DNA of 18,676 bases from JBCCQH01 sp039024435 (GTDB lineage: Bacteria; Bacteroidota; Bacteroidia; J057; JADKCL01), in contig JBCCQH010000130.1 in NCBI GenBank assembly GCA_039024435.1, forward strand, positions 1-18,676, read 5' to 3'. Position 1 is the stretch's first letter, and each line of letters begins with the position of its first letter. The notes beneath the pieces are model-generated. The model did not search any database. It saw only the letters and a list, made by a program, of their open reading frames with translations, and was not told the DNA's origin. Positions 8,595 through 16,571 of the stretch are shown here, piece by piece. A program made the position numbers and the translations under genes.

Positions 8595-8912
8595 CGGATT
8601 TCGGTTGAGTGGTTGTGGTCAATTGAGGGCAAAGAATGTGCCATTTGTGGCGGCGGCGGGAGGGGGGAAGCGATTGGGAAGGAAAATCGGATGGGTGAGG
8701 CAGCGGAGGGAGCGGTTCGGGAGGGGAAACGGGCGGTTGGCTTTTTGGGGGGAAGATCCGGAAGTGCGAATGCGCTGATGTGCTTTCGGAATCCCTTCCG
8801 GAGCGATTCAGGGCTTGCGGTCAGTTATTGGTTGTCGATTCGCTAGTATTTGGTGAATTGATTGCGGTGGAAGATGGGTTTGTGTATGTTTAGTCAATTA
8901 TAGGCAATCCCA
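8595..8912. other. Divergent G-rich intergenic region with possible G-quadruplexes
   Basis: This 318-base spacer lies between divergent genes and should hold both promoters. The + strand is strikingly G-rich from 8649 to 8752. Two clusters have four runs of three or more G: 8658-8695 (runs at 8658, 8662, 8676, 8693) and 8719-8752 (runs at 8719, 8723, 8731, 8747). Nearer the + gene, TATGTTTA at about 8885 loosely resembles the Bacteroidota TAnnTTTG -7 element, but no convincing -33 TTTG is at the right distance. No gene is supported. Confidence 0.45.
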
Positions 8913-10415
8913 ATGAGAAAATGGATTTCCGTACTGGCATTGTTCTTGATCGTGGGCAGGGTTACGGCCCAAGATGACGGTTGGGTGCGCACTTTTGGGG
9001 GGCCACGCGCTCAGAATAGCTTGCAGTTTCACTTGCGGTCCGACGGCGTATCCGTGGTCTTTGGGCAAGAAAATCCCGAAGCGGGGATCTTCTTCAAGTC
9101 GATAAAATGGTACCGGATTGCCGCCAACGGGGACCTTCTTTCGGAGGTGGACCTTTACGGTTTCGGCAATACGCTGTGCCGGGACATGTTGGCGCTGTCG
9201 GACGACCGCTTTTGGGTGGTGGGAGGCAGTGCGCGCGGAACCGAGACCGATTACCGCCCTTTTTTGCTGGAAGTCAATTCCTACGGTGAACGGCAGTGGC
9301 AGCGGATGTACGAATATCTGGGGACCGGGACCGATTCGGCCTACAATCCTTTGGGAGAGGTGTCGGACATTGACCGGATGCCCGATGGAGATGTTCTCTT
9401 GAGTGGATTTGGCATTCGGAGAATTCCGCCGGTACGCTGGCTGAATCTCATGCGGGTCGATGACAAAGGCAATATCAAATGGCACCGCATCGACAGCAGT
9501 CAACAGATCAACAACCTGATTCGCAGTGCGGTCGATGGCAACGGCAACATTTATACTACTACCTGGGGACGGGTCGAACTCGCTTCGCCCCCAGTTACTT
9601 TTCTGACGAAACGCAATGCCAATGGTGAAGTGCTCTGGCGGAAACAACTGGTGGACCGCTCCGAAGAAATGCTGATTTGGGATATTATCGTCAATGACCG
9701 TGCTGAGGCAATTTTGGTGGGGGAGGTTCCCGAGGGGCAGTCTGGTCAGTTGGCCTTGCTACTGCGGATTGATTCTGCAGGCGATGTTCGACAGTTTGAA
9801 CGCATTCAGGTGGACAATTGGCCTTTTTCCCGGGTGTTGAGCGTGGTGCAGGCGGCGGACGGCGGTTATGTATTGGGTGGAGATGTCGAGGGAATCCCCA
9901 CCAACGGCGCGCCGCCGATTGATGCCTGGATCCGGAAGTTGCATCCCGGTTTTGGGCGCGAGTGGGAGCGGGTATTTGCCATCGGGCCGGGTACGACGGA
10001 CATGATTATTTCCACGAAATTGAGTGAAAGCGGCGAAGTGCTGGCCTGCGGAAGTAGTTTAGATTGGTCCGATTTAAATAAAGGGGCGGATTGCCTTTTG
10101 TTGAGGCTGGGAGCCAACGGTGACCTTGCGGCCAACGAATGTGCGAGGGAGGTGAGCAAAACGATCCTTTTTCCCAATCCTGCGCATGAATCTACCTTTT
10201 TGCAGATTTCTGATGCCGAGCCTTGTATCTGGGATTCAGACAAGTATTCAGTGCAACTGTACGATTTGCTGGGCCGGGAGATTGTGGTGCCCCAGGTGGT
10301 CGTCAGTGGAAAGTTGAGGCTGGACCTGGCGAGGGTGCAAATGGGGGGATATGTAGTGCAAATTGCCCGAGATGGAGAAGTCATTGACCACCTGAAGTTG
10401 GTGAAAAGCCGATAG
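8913..10415 (+). CDS. Secreted beta-propeller-like protein with T9SS sorting domain
   Basis: This 500-residue protein has a signal peptide (1-20, cleavage after RVTAQ). The body is a chain of blade-like repeats built on phrases such as RIAANGDLLSEVDLYG, VDDKGNIKWHRID, KRNANGEVLWRKQ and RIDSAGDVRQFERI, each a beta hairpin with an NG or DG turn, as in delta-60/SBBP-like propellers of Bacteroidota. The last 85 residues form a type A T9SS sorting domain: ILFPNPAHES, VQLYDLLGREI, and a final GGYVVQIARDGEVI. The protein should cross the outer membrane by T9SS and be released or anchored. It is followed 36 bases later by the S8 peptidase gene, probably in the same transcript. Its ligand or role is unknown. 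Confidence 0.85.
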   Translation: MRKWISVLALFLIVGRVTAQDDGWVRTFGGPRAQNSLQFHLRSDGVSVVFGQENPEAGIFFKSIKWYRIAANGDLLSEVDLYGFGNTLCRDMLALSDDRFWVVGGSARGTETDYRPFLLEVNSYGERQWQRMYEYLGTGTDSAYNPLGEVSDIDRMPDGDVLLSGFGIRRIPPVRWLNLMRVDDKGNIKWHRIDSSQQINNLIRSAVDGNGNIYTTTWGRVELASPPVTFLTKRNANGEVLWRKQLVDRSEEMLIWDIIVNDRAEAILVGEVPEGQSGQLALLLRIDSAGDVRQFERIQVDNWPFSRVLSVVQAADGGYVLGGDVEGIPTNGAPPIDAWIRKLHPGFGREWERVFAIGPGTTDMIISTKLSESGEVLACGSSLDWSDLNKGADCLLLRLGANGDLAANECAREVSKTILFPNPAHESTFLQISDAEPCIWDSDKYSVQLYDLLGREIVVPQVVVSGKLRLDLARVQMGGYVVQIARDGEVIDHLKLVKSR

Positions 10416-10451
10416 TTAAAACCGTTAATCCAATCACAGATAGAGAAAATT

Positions 10452-12497
10452 ATGCTCATTCGAATTGTGGCTATCCTTGGTAGCTTGGGACTTATGGCCT
10501 CCACTATGGCCCAAAATCAAATTCAAGTGGATGCCATCGTTGGGGCCACCGACACCTTTGCCCTGCAACAGTACGCCCCAATCATCGCCAACCGGATGCA
10601 GTCGGATCTGCTGCTGGCGCAGCAGTGGGCCTTGCAAAATGGCTATCCGGCGGTCCAGCCCACCGCCAATGGGGGAATGGTCAAGGTGTGGCGCCCCCTG
10701 CGCGATGATTTTTACGAGTACATGGGGACTGACAATGCCATTTCCGTGAGGACCGTATCCACCGATGCCGTCCGATTCGGGGGGAGCCTGAATCTGGATT
10801 TGACTGGGGCGGGTTACACCGTGAGGATTTGGGATGAAGGTATGGTCTTCAATCACCAGGAATATCCCGGTCGGGCCGTGATTGGCGGAATTGGTGACAT
10901 GGGAACAATGGTGAGCGATCACGCCACTCACGTTAGTGGAACGCTTATATCTTCAGGAAATATTGTTCCGGCCTCGAAGGGCATGGCTCCTTTGGGCCGG
11001 GTAGGATTTGAAACCATCGATTTTGACATTGCGGAGATGATAAATGGGGCCTCGGCTGGCTTGTTCCTTTCGAATCATTCCTACAGTGTCCGGATGGGGT
11101 GGCGCATCGTGGGAAACACCTGGTACTGGGAGGGGGATGTAACCGTCAGCCCGACGGAAGATTACCGCTTTGGTTTTTACGATGGTCCGAGCCGGGATTT
11201 TGATTTTGTGGCTTTCCACGCTCCTTACCACCTGATCGTAAAGTCCGCGGGCAACAACCGACAAGATATCGGTCCTCCCCCCGGTGGCTTCCATTTGGTT
11301 CAGATTGGAGGACAGTTGGTGGGTTCAAACAGCATTCGCAATCCGGATGGGCCCTAGGGATGTTTACCTTACCGCGCGGTCGCCAAAAACAATCTGGTCG
11401 TTGGTGCGATTGATGACATTCCCGGTGGATATCAGCAGGTATCCGATGTACAAATTTCGTCATTTTCAGGCTGGGGGCCGACCGATGATGGTCGAATCAA
11501 ACCGGATATCGTCGCCAATGGGGTTCAGGTTTTGAGTACTATTGGGATGAATTCTTATGACACCTACTCTGGTACCTCGATGGCCGCCCCGGCTGCCACT
11601 GGATCCATCCTGCTCCTCCAAGAGCACTACGCCAATACCCACAACATTGACCTCATGCGCTCCGCTACCGCCAAAGCCCTCGTTATCCACACCGCCGATG
11701 AGGCCGGGGGGGCTCCCGGTCCGGATTATCAGCACGGATGGGGACTGATGAACACCCAAACTGCGGCGGATAAGATCACCCAGGATGTGGCTGAGCCCGA
11801 TTTAATTCAAGAATTGAGCCTTGCCTTGGGGGATACTTTTGTTTATGATTTTGTCTACTCAGGAAATGCCGAGCCCTTCATCAAGGCCACTCTGGTTTGG
11901 ACCGATCCACCCGGTACGCCGGTGGCTCCGCAACTGAACCCCCCGGATTTAATGCTGGTAAACGATCTCAATCTGCGTTTGTACGCATTGGGGCCCCCTG
12001 ACGCCGAGTATCGGCCTTGGATCCTTGACCCCGCCAATCCGGCCAGTGCCGCCACCCGCGGCGATAATTTCCGCGACAATGTCGAGGTAGTAGAGTTGGC
12101 CAATCCCTCGCTCGGGGGGAGTTACCGAGTGACGGTAACGCACAAAGGAAATTCCCTGTACAACAACTTGCCGCAAGCGTTTTCCCTGGTATTGTCGGGG
12201 GTGGGAAATCCGGCCACTGCCGCAGTTCCAGCCTGGGAGCCCGACTTTACCTCGGCGGTGTATCCTTCTCCGGCCGATGATCGTTTAGTAATCGATTTGC
12301 GCAAAGCGGAGGTCCGTGGAAAGGTCAGGGGGGAGATTTGGAATGTAGCGGGACAAAAGATTTGGCGGCAAGAACTGGCGTCCGGATCCGTCACTGAGAT
12401 CAACGCGATTGGGGATTGGCCGGCAGGAATCTACGGATACCAATTGGTGGGCCAGAAAGGACAGCGGGCAACGGGAAAGTTTGAAATCGTGCGTTGA
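10452..12497 (+). pseudogene. Subtilisin-like S8 peptidase with T9SS domain, split by an in-frame amber codon
   Basis: The reading frame 10452-12497 encodes 680 residues plus one internal TAG at codon 302. Both halves are in the same frame, so this is a nonsense codon and not a frameshift. A signal peptide (about 1-20, ending STMA) is followed by a propeptide-like region, then the S8 domain: Asp128 in RIWDEG, His157 in SDHATHVSGT, Asn268 in KSAGNNRQ and Ser376 in SGTSMAAP. A beta domain and a T9SS type A sorting domain (VYPSPADDRLVID to the end) follow. The region after the amber codon reads well at once (YRAVAKNNLVVGAIDD), so little decay has occurred. Termination at the TAG gives a 301-residue product lacking Ser and the sorting domain. 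A sequencing error, a recent pseudogene or readthrough are all possible. Confidence 0.85.
11355..11357 (+). other. In-frame amber codon inside the S8 peptidase
   Basis: TAG at codon 302 is preceded by RNPDGP and followed by GCLPYRAVAKNN in the same frame. S8 relatives usually have a Tyr or other residue in this loop; TAT, TAC, CAG, TGG or TTG to TAG is a single-base change. No strong hairpin right after the codon was seen that would suggest selenocysteine-like recoding. Confidence 0.85.
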
Positions 12498-12524
12498 AGC
12501 AAAGCGCTGGAAGTACGCCGCTTC

Positions 12525-12662
12525 ATGGCGGCAAAGGTGTGGAGCAACAACCTGGGCATACTCACGAAGCAGCTTGGTCGGGACGACCTCGCCCAGGAAG
12601 CGAAACAAGCCAAGCAAGCCGTCAAAGAATACCAAATCCTCATGGATGCGGGGATGCACTAG
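12525..12662 (+). CDS. Short TPR-like ORF or gene remnant
   Basis: A 45-codon frame with an ATG start lies directly after the S8 peptidase, in the same reading frame as it (the open frame restarts at 12498, right behind the TGA). The translation is helical and rich in Ala, Lys and Gln. Its SNNLGILTKQLGRDDLAQEA stretch fits a single tetratricopeptide repeat: an LG pair followed by a spaced Ala and a capping turn. One repeat with no signal or partner is more likely the C-terminal remnant of a TPR protein than a working gene. It could be a small protein of its own. Confidence 0.35.
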   Translation: MAAKVWSNNLGILTKQLGRDDLAQEAKQAKQAVKEYQILMDAGMH

Positions 12663-12831
12663 CCCAACTCCAGATTGCAACGCCACTGGTATTTCGGCGC
12701 CAGGCTGGGTCCTTCCCGTGTCCCTTTGCGTACCCGTACGGCAAGCCCTCCCAAAACCAACGAAGCCCCACCACCCAAATGGCAAAGGCTTCGCCGCAGT
12801 TGAAAATGATATATCAGCGAGCTCAGAATCT
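12663..12831. repeat. Possible dispersed repeat or degenerate sequence
   Basis: No gene is supported between the TPR-like fragment and the lipoprotein gene. All frames are unusually open on both strands over about 12660-12800 without any protein-like translation. The impression that this is a dispersed intergenic repeat comes only from the look of its translations, which resemble spurious ORFs annotated in related genomes; no second copy is in this window. Confidence 0.25.
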
Positions 12832-13218
12832 TCAATCGGTAGCGGAACCGTCCGGATCGATCTCCTGGTAGCGCATGCCACGGACACTCCGGCTGAGTTC
12901 CGCACGGACGACGACTTCGCGATTGGCGGCATTGGCCAGGCAGACTTTTTCATTTCCGTCGACCTGAAGCGTGGTTTCCCCCCGCCCAGCCAAGCCGAAG
13001 CTCTGAGTAATCGCTCCACTTTTCTTGTGGACGGCGCGCACCGCAACCGTCTTGTTGCTCATATTGCGCAGTTTGACGCGGTAGGGGAAGGGATTGTCCT
13101 CGCCCAGGACGAACTCCTGCCGCGCCGGAATGCCGATGTTGGCGTAGGAATTGATGCAGCCGGTGAGGGCGGTGCTCAGAAAAAGGGCGGCGAGCAAGGG
13201 GAGAATGAGGTGTTTCAT
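12832..13218 (-). CDS. Small predicted lipoprotein
   Basis: This 128-residue protein starts with a lipoprotein signal peptide: a hydrophobic stretch (LILPLLAALFLS) and the lipobox LTGC with Cys21 as the lipid-anchored residue. The mature chain is a single small beta-rich domain (VKLRNMSNKTVAVRAV, GETTLQVDGNEKVCLANA, REVVVRAEL), which resembles a small beta sandwich. It would sit in the outer or inner membrane facing the periplasm. I do not recognise a family. It lies downstream of the SnoaL-like gene on the same strand but beyond that gene's terminator, so it is probably transcribed separately. Confidence 0.8.
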   Translation of the reverse strand: MKHLILPLLAALFLSTALTGCINSYANIGIPARQEFVLGEDNPFPYRVKLRNMSNKTVAVRAVHKKSGAITQSFGLAGRGETTLQVDGNEKVCLANAANREVVVRAELSRSVRGMRYQEIDPDGSATD

Positions 13219-13278
13219 GGATCGGGCAGTTGTGTAAATGAATGATGGAACAATGATGCGCGATCCCCGAACAATAAA

Positions 13279-13323
13279 CGCCTCATTTCGCGATTTGAGC
13301 GGTGCAAATCATGAAATGAGGCG
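13279..13323 (-). terminator. Long two-part hairpin ending the SnoaL-like gene
   Basis: An 11-base perfect inverted repeat, CGCCTCATTTC (13279-13289) with GAAATGAGGCG (13313-13323), encloses a second perfect 6-base pair GATTTG (13292-13297) with CAAATC (13305-13310). On the minus strand it lies 27 bases after the stop codon of the SnoaL-like gene and is followed by the T-rich TTTATTGTT. It is probably the terminator of that transcript. Confidence 0.75.
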
Positions 13324-13328
13324 AGGTT

Positions 13329-13344
13329 CCCAATGATTATTGGG
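13329..13344. repeat. Small hairpin between stop codon and terminator
   Basis: CCCAAT (13329-13334) pairs with ATTGGG (13339-13344) across a GATT loop. It sits between the stop codon at 13351 and the larger hairpin at 13279-13323, so the 3' end of the SnoaL-like message has two stacked hairpins. It may protect the 3' end. Confidence 0.5.
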
Positions 13345-13350
13345 CGGAAG

Positions 13351-14118
13351 TTAGAATTTTCCGCCGTTGACATTGACTTCCGGAACCGGTTCGGCATTGT
13401 CCCAGTGTTCAACAATTTTGCCGTTTTCCAGCCGGAAGATGTCGACCTGGGCGTAGGCTTGCTCCCCGAAAGAGGCTTTGCTGAGGGTCGCGACGAAATT
13501 GCCCTGGCCGACCTGGAGGACGATTTCGTCGTACCACAGCTTGCGGTCGGGCGCAAACAGCTTTTCCTTGAATGCGTCGCGGCCGTCCGCCACCGTGGCA
13601 TTGTGCTGGATGTATTCTTCGGCGATGAATTCATCGACCCGTTGGAGATCGCCGCCGCGCATCAGGACCTGCTCCATCAGTGCGCGGACGGTCGCCTTGT
13701 TGGCTTCGGTTTTGTCAAGGTCGGTGATTTCGGTCGGGCCATCCACCGAAGTATGTCCCGAAGGCGTCTGGGGGGCGTAGCGGGCGATCACGTCCCAGTG
13801 CTCAATGATCCGATCCTGTTCGTCGGTGTCAAAAAAGTCCGTCGTGACCCATTCGCGGTGCCCATTGTTGATATTTTGGTACGCCTGGAGAAACACGTAC
13901 TGTCCATCGGCCCAGCCCCGGACGATTTGGATGTCCCGGTCCGGATTCCGGGTGGTAAATTCGCGGAAGAATTCGATGAACCCTTCCTTACCGTCTTTGA
14001 CGCCGGTGCTGTGCTGGGTGTAGCGGTCCCCCGTGTATTTGTGGACAGCCTCTTCATAGTGGCCATCGCGGATGCCCTCCAGGTAAAGGCGCTTCGCATT
14101 TTCAAGTTTCGCGTTCAT
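13351..14118 (-). CDS. Tandem SnoaL/NTF2-like protein
   Basis: This 255-residue protein is made of two SnoaL-like (NTF2-fold) domains in tandem. The duplication is plain: YTQHSTGVKDGK (33-44) against YIQHNATVADGR (169-180), and DRIIEHWDV (102-110) against GKIVEHWDN (233-241). Family members bind small hydrophobic molecules, and some are cyclases or isomerases; the two copies of the YxQH motif suggest both pockets could be active, but the ligand is unknown. No signal peptide is seen, so it should be cytoplasmic. The frame is open to an upstream ATG at 14187, but the ATG at 14118 starts the domain correctly. The AraC-type regulator lies 93 bases upstream on the same strand. Confidence 0.88.
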   Translation of the reverse strand: MNAKLENAKRLYLEGIRDGHYEEAVHKYTGDRYTQHSTGVKDGKEGFIEFFREFTTRNPDRDIQIVRGWADGQYVFLQAYQNINNGHREWVTTDFFDTDEQDRIIEHWDVIARYAPQTPSGHTSVDGPTEITDLDKTEANKATVRALMEQVLMRGGDLQRVDEFIAEEYIQHNATVADGRDAFKEKLFAPDRKLWYDEIVLQVGQGNFVATLSKASFGEQAYAQVDIFRLENGKIVEHWDNAEPVPEVNVNGGKF

Positions 14119-14211
14119 ATTGACAGAAATGGATAAATAATTTGATAAGACAAAGGTCGCCGGTTCCCGGGTTCCGGAAAAGGTCAATCCGGGGCGATCC
14201 GTGGTAAATCT

Positions 14212-15087
14212 CTAACCTCGCGCCAATTCTTCCCGGAAGGTCACCGGGGTCTTTCCCGTCCGATTGCGGAAGTACTTGAGGAAGTTGGTGGGTTCGTCAA
14301 AGCCGCAAGAAAATGCGATTTCTTTGACCGAGAGCGAGGTCGCGACCAGTTTGCGCTTCGCTTCGAGAACGACGTGGGCATCGATAAAGGCTTTAGCGGT
14401 GCGGCGGGTAAATGATTTGCAGATCTCGTTGAGGTGCTTGTAGGAAATATCCAATTGCTCGGCAAAATCGCGGGCGTTGCGTGTGGTGACGTAGTGGGTC
14501 GCGACGAGGCTGCGAAACGCGGCGAAGAGCTCGTATTGCCGGTCAAACCGGTAATTGGTGCTCTGGGATTGGTGGTCGGCCTCGATGCGCAGCAAGTAAA
14601 GGGCAAGCAGATGCGCCAGGATATCTCCCTGGAGAATTCCGTGGGGGCGCTGCAATTCGTGGTGCAACTGTTCGGCAAACGAAGTGGTTGCCGCCGGATT
14701 GGAGTATTGCGCCTGATTGAGATCGTAATTGTACAGCCGAGTGATTTTGGCGAGGGTCGAGGGACCGACGTGGCGCAACAGGAAGTTTTCCGTGAACAGG
14801 ATCAATTCGCCCCCGGCAAAAGCCGGATGCCGGGAAAATGCGTGGACTTGTCCCCGCGCGATCAAGAGGCTGTCGCCGGCTTGCAGGTGGTACTCCCGGA
14901 AGTCCAGCCAGTGACGAACTGGTCTTTGGTGGGCGATGAGGATCGCATAAAACAGCAGTTGGTGGGGGTGCGTGGGATCATGGTCGAGGTCGCGTGATCG
15001 CTTAACCATGAGCTCACCCACATCCACGGCCTCAAAATCATCGATTTTGCGCGCGCCTTTGAAGGGTATTTTGGGAATTTCTGCCAC
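14212..15087 (-). CDS. AraC-family transcriptional regulator
   Basis: This 291-residue protein has an N-terminal cupin-like sensing domain (about 40-110, with AGDSLLIARGQVHAFSRHP) and a C-terminal AraC DNA-binding domain. The two helix-turn-helix units lie at about 204-225 (NARDFAEQLDISYKHLNEI) and 252-275 (LSVKEIAFSCGFDEPTNFLK), followed by the standard KYFRNRTGKTPVTFRE. The effector is unknown. The start is GTG at 15087. It precedes the SnoaL-like gene on the same strand and is divergent from crtY, so either could be its target; the close SnoaL neighbour is the better guess. Confidence 0.92.
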   Translation of the reverse strand: MAEIPKIPFKGARKIDDFEAVDVGELMVKRSRDLDHDPTHPHQLLFYAILIAHQRPVRHWLDFREYHLQAGDSLLIARGQVHAFSRHPAFAGGELILFTENFLLRHVGPSTLAKITRLYNYDLNQAQYSNPAATTSFAEQLHHELQRPHGILQGDILAHLLALYLLRIEADHQSQSTNYRFDRQYELFAAFRSLVATHYVTTRNARDFAEQLDISYKHLNEICKSFTRRTAKAFIDAHVVLEAKRKLVATSLSVKEIAFSCGFDEPTNFLKYFRNRTGKTPVTFREELARG

Positions 15088-15389
15088 GGCGAATCTAAAA
15101 TAAGCAATCTGGAAATGAATGGCGGGTTGGAGGACCTTTTCTTGCCGATCTACTTTGGCCCGGGAGGTCGCAAAAAAAGCCGTTCCCGAGCGATTATCCC
15201 CGGGGCATGGGATCGCACCATCGTTTTACTTTCCCGTTAGTTCATTTTTCGCAATAAATTGTAAACATTCCGGACACAGGCAAGGTTTTGTTTTCGTGTG
15301 AGGTTTCTCCGCGCTCTATCATCCTCCCGGCTGCTTCCCCAATCCGACGATTGGAACGAGGGAAAAACCCGGGCGCAAACGACGAAAAA
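15088..15389. promoter_or_regulatory. Divergent promoter region between the AraC gene and crtY
   Basis: This 302-base spacer must hold the promoters of the AraC-type gene (-) and of crtY-blh (+). TAAATTG at 15255-15261 resembles the Bacteroidota TAnnTTTG -7 element with one base missing and lies 128 bases before crtY; no clear -33 TTTG accompanies it. An upstream in-frame ATG at 15288 is not a believable crtY start. Nothing else, such as a riboswitch or direct repeat, stands out. Confidence 0.35.
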
Positions 15390-16571
15390 ATGGACTACGA
15401 TCTCATCATTGCTGGTGCAGGATTAAGCGGTTTGAGCTATATCCGGCACTATCTCGATGGCCAATTTCCCCCTCAGCGCATACTGTTGGTTGACGCATCC
15501 GAAAAGCGCGCCAATGATCGTACCTGGAGTTTTTGGTCGGCAGAAAAGCCGATCTTCCGGTGCGCTGAGGCCCAATCCTGGACCCAACTTGGATTTGCTA
15601 CCGACGGCTACGAGCAGTACCAAGAGATCGATCCCTACCGTTATTATACGATTCACGGGGCCGATTTTTACCAAGAGATGTTTGCGGAGATTGCCGCCCA
15701 CGACGACATTCAGTTCGTGCGCGCGCGCATCGAGAAGATTACCGACCGGGGTGACTATGTTGAAGTAGAGACTGCCGGAGGCACTTTCACCGCCGCCCAC
15801 GTACTCGATAGCATTACGCGGCCGCTGATTGACGCGGAAGCCTACGTGCTCAATTTCCAAAACTTTGTAGGCTGGACGATCCAGACCGACCAGCCTCTGT
15901 TCGACCCCGAAAAACCGATTCTGATGGATTTTCGGGTGCCTCAGCACGGTGCCGGCAGTTTTGTCTATGTATTGCCTTACCGCGAGGACCAGGCGCTGGT
16001 GGAATTTACCCAGTTTACCCCGCGCAAACCCATCGATACTGAGCTGTACGATCAAGAATTGCGGAGCTACCTGAAGCGGATTTGGCAACTGTCGAATTTC
16101 ACGATTTTGGAGGAGGAGCACGGATCGATTCCAATGACGAATTTTCCGTTTGAATCGCGTCCTTCCCGTCGGGTTTTTCGGGCGGGCACTGCCGGAGGCG
16201 ATACCAAACCAACGACGGGCTATACCTTTGTCAATGTTCAGCGCCACGTGCAGTCCATTCTGGCGGAAATCCACCAAGGAGGCGCCGCGCGCTGGAGCCG
16301 TCCCAAAAAGCGGTTTGGGTTTTACGATAAACTGCTGCTGCGAATCATTTCTGAGCGTCCCGAATTGGTCAAGACGATCATGTCGCATTTGTTTCGCCGC
16401 CAGCCGATGGACCGGGTGCTGCGTTTTCTGGACGAGGACACCCGCCTGACCGAAGAGGTGCTGATCTTTGCCCGCTTGCCCTGGAAGCCATTTTTGCGGG
16501 CCATGTTGCCGGAGCGGCACCGGACTTCCCCGCGAAATCCCCTACCCGAAGGCCATGTCGCTCGTACGTAA
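15390..16571 (+). CDS. crtY: Lycopene beta-cyclase CrtY
   Basis: This 393-residue flavoprotein closes both ends of lycopene to give beta-carotene at the membrane. The N-terminal dinucleotide-binding motif is clear (DYDLIIAGAGLSGLSY, 2-17), then the family signature NDRTWSFW. The C-terminal part has the FAD-contact stretch GTAGGDTKPTTGYTF, another CrtY hallmark. The length is normal for bacterial CrtY. The frame is open to an ATG at 15288, but the extra 34 residues do not look like protein and the Rossmann fold begins right at the ATG at 15390. The blh gene overlaps its last 17 bases, so the two are translationally coupled and supply beta-carotene and then retinal. Confidence 0.93.
   Translation: MDYDLIIAGAGLSGLSYIRHYLDGQFPPQRILLVDASEKRANDRTWSFWSAEKPIFRCAEAQSWTQLGFATDGYEQYQEIDPYRYYTIHGADFYQEMFAEIAAHDDIQFVRARIEKITDRGDYVEVETAGGTFTAAHVLDSITRPLIDAEAYVLNFQNFVGWTIQTDQPLFDPEKPILMDFRVPQHGAGSFVYVLPYREDQALVEFTQFTPRKPIDTELYDQELRSYLKRIWQLSNFTILEEEHGSIPMTNFPFESRPSRRVFRAGTAGGDTKPTTGYTFVNVQRHVQSILAEIHQGGAARWSRPKKRFGFYDKLLLRIISERPELVKTIMSHLFRRQPMDRVLRFLDEDTRLTEEVLIFARLPWKPFLRAMLPERHRTSPRNPLPEGHVART

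Noticed and set aside
11284..11535. A frameshift in the S8 peptidase near 11350, suggested by an 83-codon open frame across the break
   Set aside because: Start 10452, the TAG at 11355 and the downstream Ser codon at 11577 are all in the same frame, and the protein family reads well in that frame on both sides. The overlapping frame has no S8-like sequence.
12409..13245. A 278-codon + strand frame
   Set aside because: It crosses the end of the peptidase, the spacer and the antisense of the lipoprotein gene, and its translation is not protein-like. The minus-strand lipobox protein is the better gene.
13215..13634. A 139-codon minus-strand frame
   Set aside because: It overlaps the SnoaL-like gene in another frame and runs through that gene's terminator.
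15119..15301. A 60-codon + strand frame upstream of crtY
   Set aside because: The translation is not protein-like, it lies where the divergent promoters should be, and there is no domain or conserved start context.
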